Positions 11,760-12,598 of a DNA stretch of 12,598 nucleotides are shown here, in pieces. Every line of letters starts with the position of its first letter. Position 1 is the first letter of the stretch. Source of the DNA: Thermodesulfatator sp. (lineage in GTDB: Bacteria > Desulfobacterota > Thermodesulfobacteria > Thermodesulfobacteriales > Thermodesulfobacteriaceae); the NCBI GenBank assembly GCA_026993045.1, contig JALWWR010000185.1, forward strand, positions 1 through 12,598. The letters run 5' to 3'. Position numbers and translations under genes: made by a program. A model generated the notes under the pieces. The model was not told the origin of the DNA, did no database searches, and saw only the letters and a list, made by a program, of their open reading frames with translations.

Positions 11760-11933
11760 TAGTTTCCGGAAGAACCATTCTGAAGGACAAAAGTTTATAA
11801 TTCCTGAAAAAATGGCCATTAAGGCCACGAACCAGACGAGGTATTCTCCCCAGCCCTTTCCTTTATGTTGAAGGATTAAGGCGAAAAGCAGGATGAGCCC
11901 CATCAATATCCGCTGGGCCCGTAAGGCTTTCAT
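11748..11933 (-). CDS. Small DUF2892 (YgaP-type) inner membrane protein
   Basis: This 61-residue protein has two membrane spans (about 9-21 and 31-49) joined by a short basic turn. It ends in Asn-Phe-Cys-Pro-x-x-x-x-x-Arg-Lys-Leu. An N-terminal Arg-x-x-Arg-Ile-Leu-x-Gly, two spans and a C-terminal Phe-Cys-Pro motif are typical of the DUF2892 family, whose members occur alone or as the membrane part of YgaP-type rhodanese proteins. The exact function is not known. The start is supported by GGAGGGAGG just upstream of the ATG on the - strand. The gene overlaps the end of the preceding tRNA-dihydrouridine synthase gene by 71 bp in another frame, so the two are likely co-transcribed and translationally coupled. 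Its stop lies in the shared hairpin. Confidence 0.85.
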   Translation of the reverse strand: MKALRAQRILMGLILLFALILQHKGKGWGEYLVWFVALMAIFSGIINFCPSEWFFRKLFKE

Positions 11934-12598
11934 AATCCTCCCTCCATCGACACAATTCTTTAGTTAAGATAACATGGTCCGGGGCCTTAAGGAGGGCCGG
12001 GAGGAATCTTTTTCGATGGGGAAGGCCCTTGAAGATCTGGGGCAGGAAGGCCTTGATCTTTTGGGTAGCGATAGGGGCTGGGAAAAGTTCCAGCATTAAA
12101 GAAAGCAGTTCCTCCACCAGAGAGACCCTCTCGGACAGAGAAGTTCTTAGGTGCTGGCGTTGGGCATATTCCTTAAAGATCCAGGGATTTTTAAGGGCGG
12201 CCCGGCCCACCATTACGGCCTGACAGCCGGTCTCCGAAAACATGCGTGGGATATCCTCCCAGGTCTTAAGGTCACCGTTACCTACCACCCAGGCCTCCCC
12301 TTCAAACCTAAGTCTCAAGTCCCGGATGCGGTCCCAACGGGCGGGCCTCGAAAAGCCCTCACAGGCCAGACGGGCGTGGAGGACCAAGATCCTGATACCG
12401 GCTTTTAGGAGTCTTTCGGCCAGGGTTTCCATTTGGTCCTGGTCCCAACCCAGACGAAACTTGGCGGAGGCGGGGATCCCGGTCTCTTTGGAGGCCTCCA
12501 CCAAGGCTTGGGCGCAGGCCGTTAGCCGGTCTGGATCCCGCAGCAGGGCCGCTCCAGCCCCGCGGCTTACAATCTTGCGCGCCGGACAACCCAAATTG
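11863..12598 (-). CDS. dus: tRNA-dihydrouridine synthase, N-terminus outside window
   Basis: Dus enzymes are FMN- and NADPH-dependent flavoproteins that reduce uridines in the D-loop of tRNA. The visible 244 residues begin at Asn-Leu-Gly-Cys-Pro, the family active-site motif, with the catalytic Cys codon at 12586-12588. Numbering from that Asn, further landmarks are Lys46 in Ala-Lys-Phe-Arg-Leu-Gly-Trp, His74-Ala-Arg, Gly-Asn-Gly-Asp at 106-109 and Val-Gly-Arg-Ala-Ala-Leu-x-Asn-Pro-Trp-Ile-Phe at 129-141; the last two are FMN phosphate-binding regions. About 95 residues of the TIM barrel should lie beyond the window edge. The TTG at 12592-12594 is Leu within the motif, not a start. The helical C-terminal domain follows, and the last 23 or so residues overlap the small membrane protein gene. 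It resembles the DusB group, but the subgroup is not certain. Confidence 0.92.
   Translation of the reverse strand, partial: NLGCPARKIVSRGAGAALLRDPDRLTACAQALVEASKETGIPASAKFRLGWDQDQMETLAERLLKAGIRILVLHARLACEGFSRPARWDRIRDLRLRFEGEAWVVGNGDLKTWEDIPRMFSETGCQAVMVGRAALKNPWIFKEYAQRQHLRTSLSERVSLVEELLSLMLELFPAPIATQKIKAFLPQIFKGLPHRKRFLPALLKAPDHVILTKELCRWREDYESLTGPADIDGAHPAFRLNPST

Noticed and set aside
12592..12594. TTG as the start of a short - strand enzyme gene
   Set aside because: It is the second residue of the Asn-x-Gly-Cys-Pro active-site motif of Dus proteins, so the frame continues beyond the window.

Overview
This window carries the core transcription and translation cluster of a bacterium. In order on the + strand it holds rpmG, tRNA-Trp, secE, nusG, rplK, rplA, rplJ, rplL, rpoB and rpoC. 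A convergent pair on the - strand follows: a small DUF2892-type membrane protein gene and the 3' part of a tRNA-dihydrouridine synthase gene cut by the window edge. All + strand genes look intact. The window is almost fully coding. The longest non-coding stretch is about 145 nt, between rplA and rplJ, and it holds a structured leader.

Organism: RpoB and RpoC have the arrangement known from Proteobacteria and related Gram-negative lineages, with SI1-like and SI2-like insertions in beta and an SI3-like insertion in the trigger loop of beta'. L33 has a partial zinc ribbon, SecE is short with one membrane span, and the proteins are rich in Glu, Lys and Arg. G+C looks to be a little above 50%. Together these suggest a thermophilic, Gram-negative, sulfate- or sulfur-metabolising lineage such as Thermodesulfobacteria. 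That placement is an inference from protein character, not a database match.

Layout: (1) 1-1095 holds rpmG, tRNA-Trp with encoded CCA, secE and nusG, linking a ribosomal protein, a tRNA, the Sec translocon and an elongation factor. (2) 1110-2262 holds rplK and rplA, the L11/L1 pair. (3) 2263-2407 is a folded leader consistent with the L10 autoregulatory leader. (4) 2408-3357 holds rplJ and rplL, the ribosomal stalk. (5) 3389-3420 is an attenuator-like hairpin between the stalk genes and polymerase. (6) 3458-11727 holds rpoB and rpoC. (7) 11723-11759 is a perfect 17-bp inverted repeat that contains the stop codons of both converging genes. (8) 11748-12598 is the - strand pair.

The + strand genes probably form one transcription unit, perhaps with internal processing at the tRNA. 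The leader and the rplL-rpoB hairpin would set stalk protein and polymerase output. I see no mobile element, CRISPR array, phage gene or unknown multi-gene system. The points worth a second look are local: regulatory hairpins, start-site choices, an unusual gene overlap, and a motif shared between beta and beta'.
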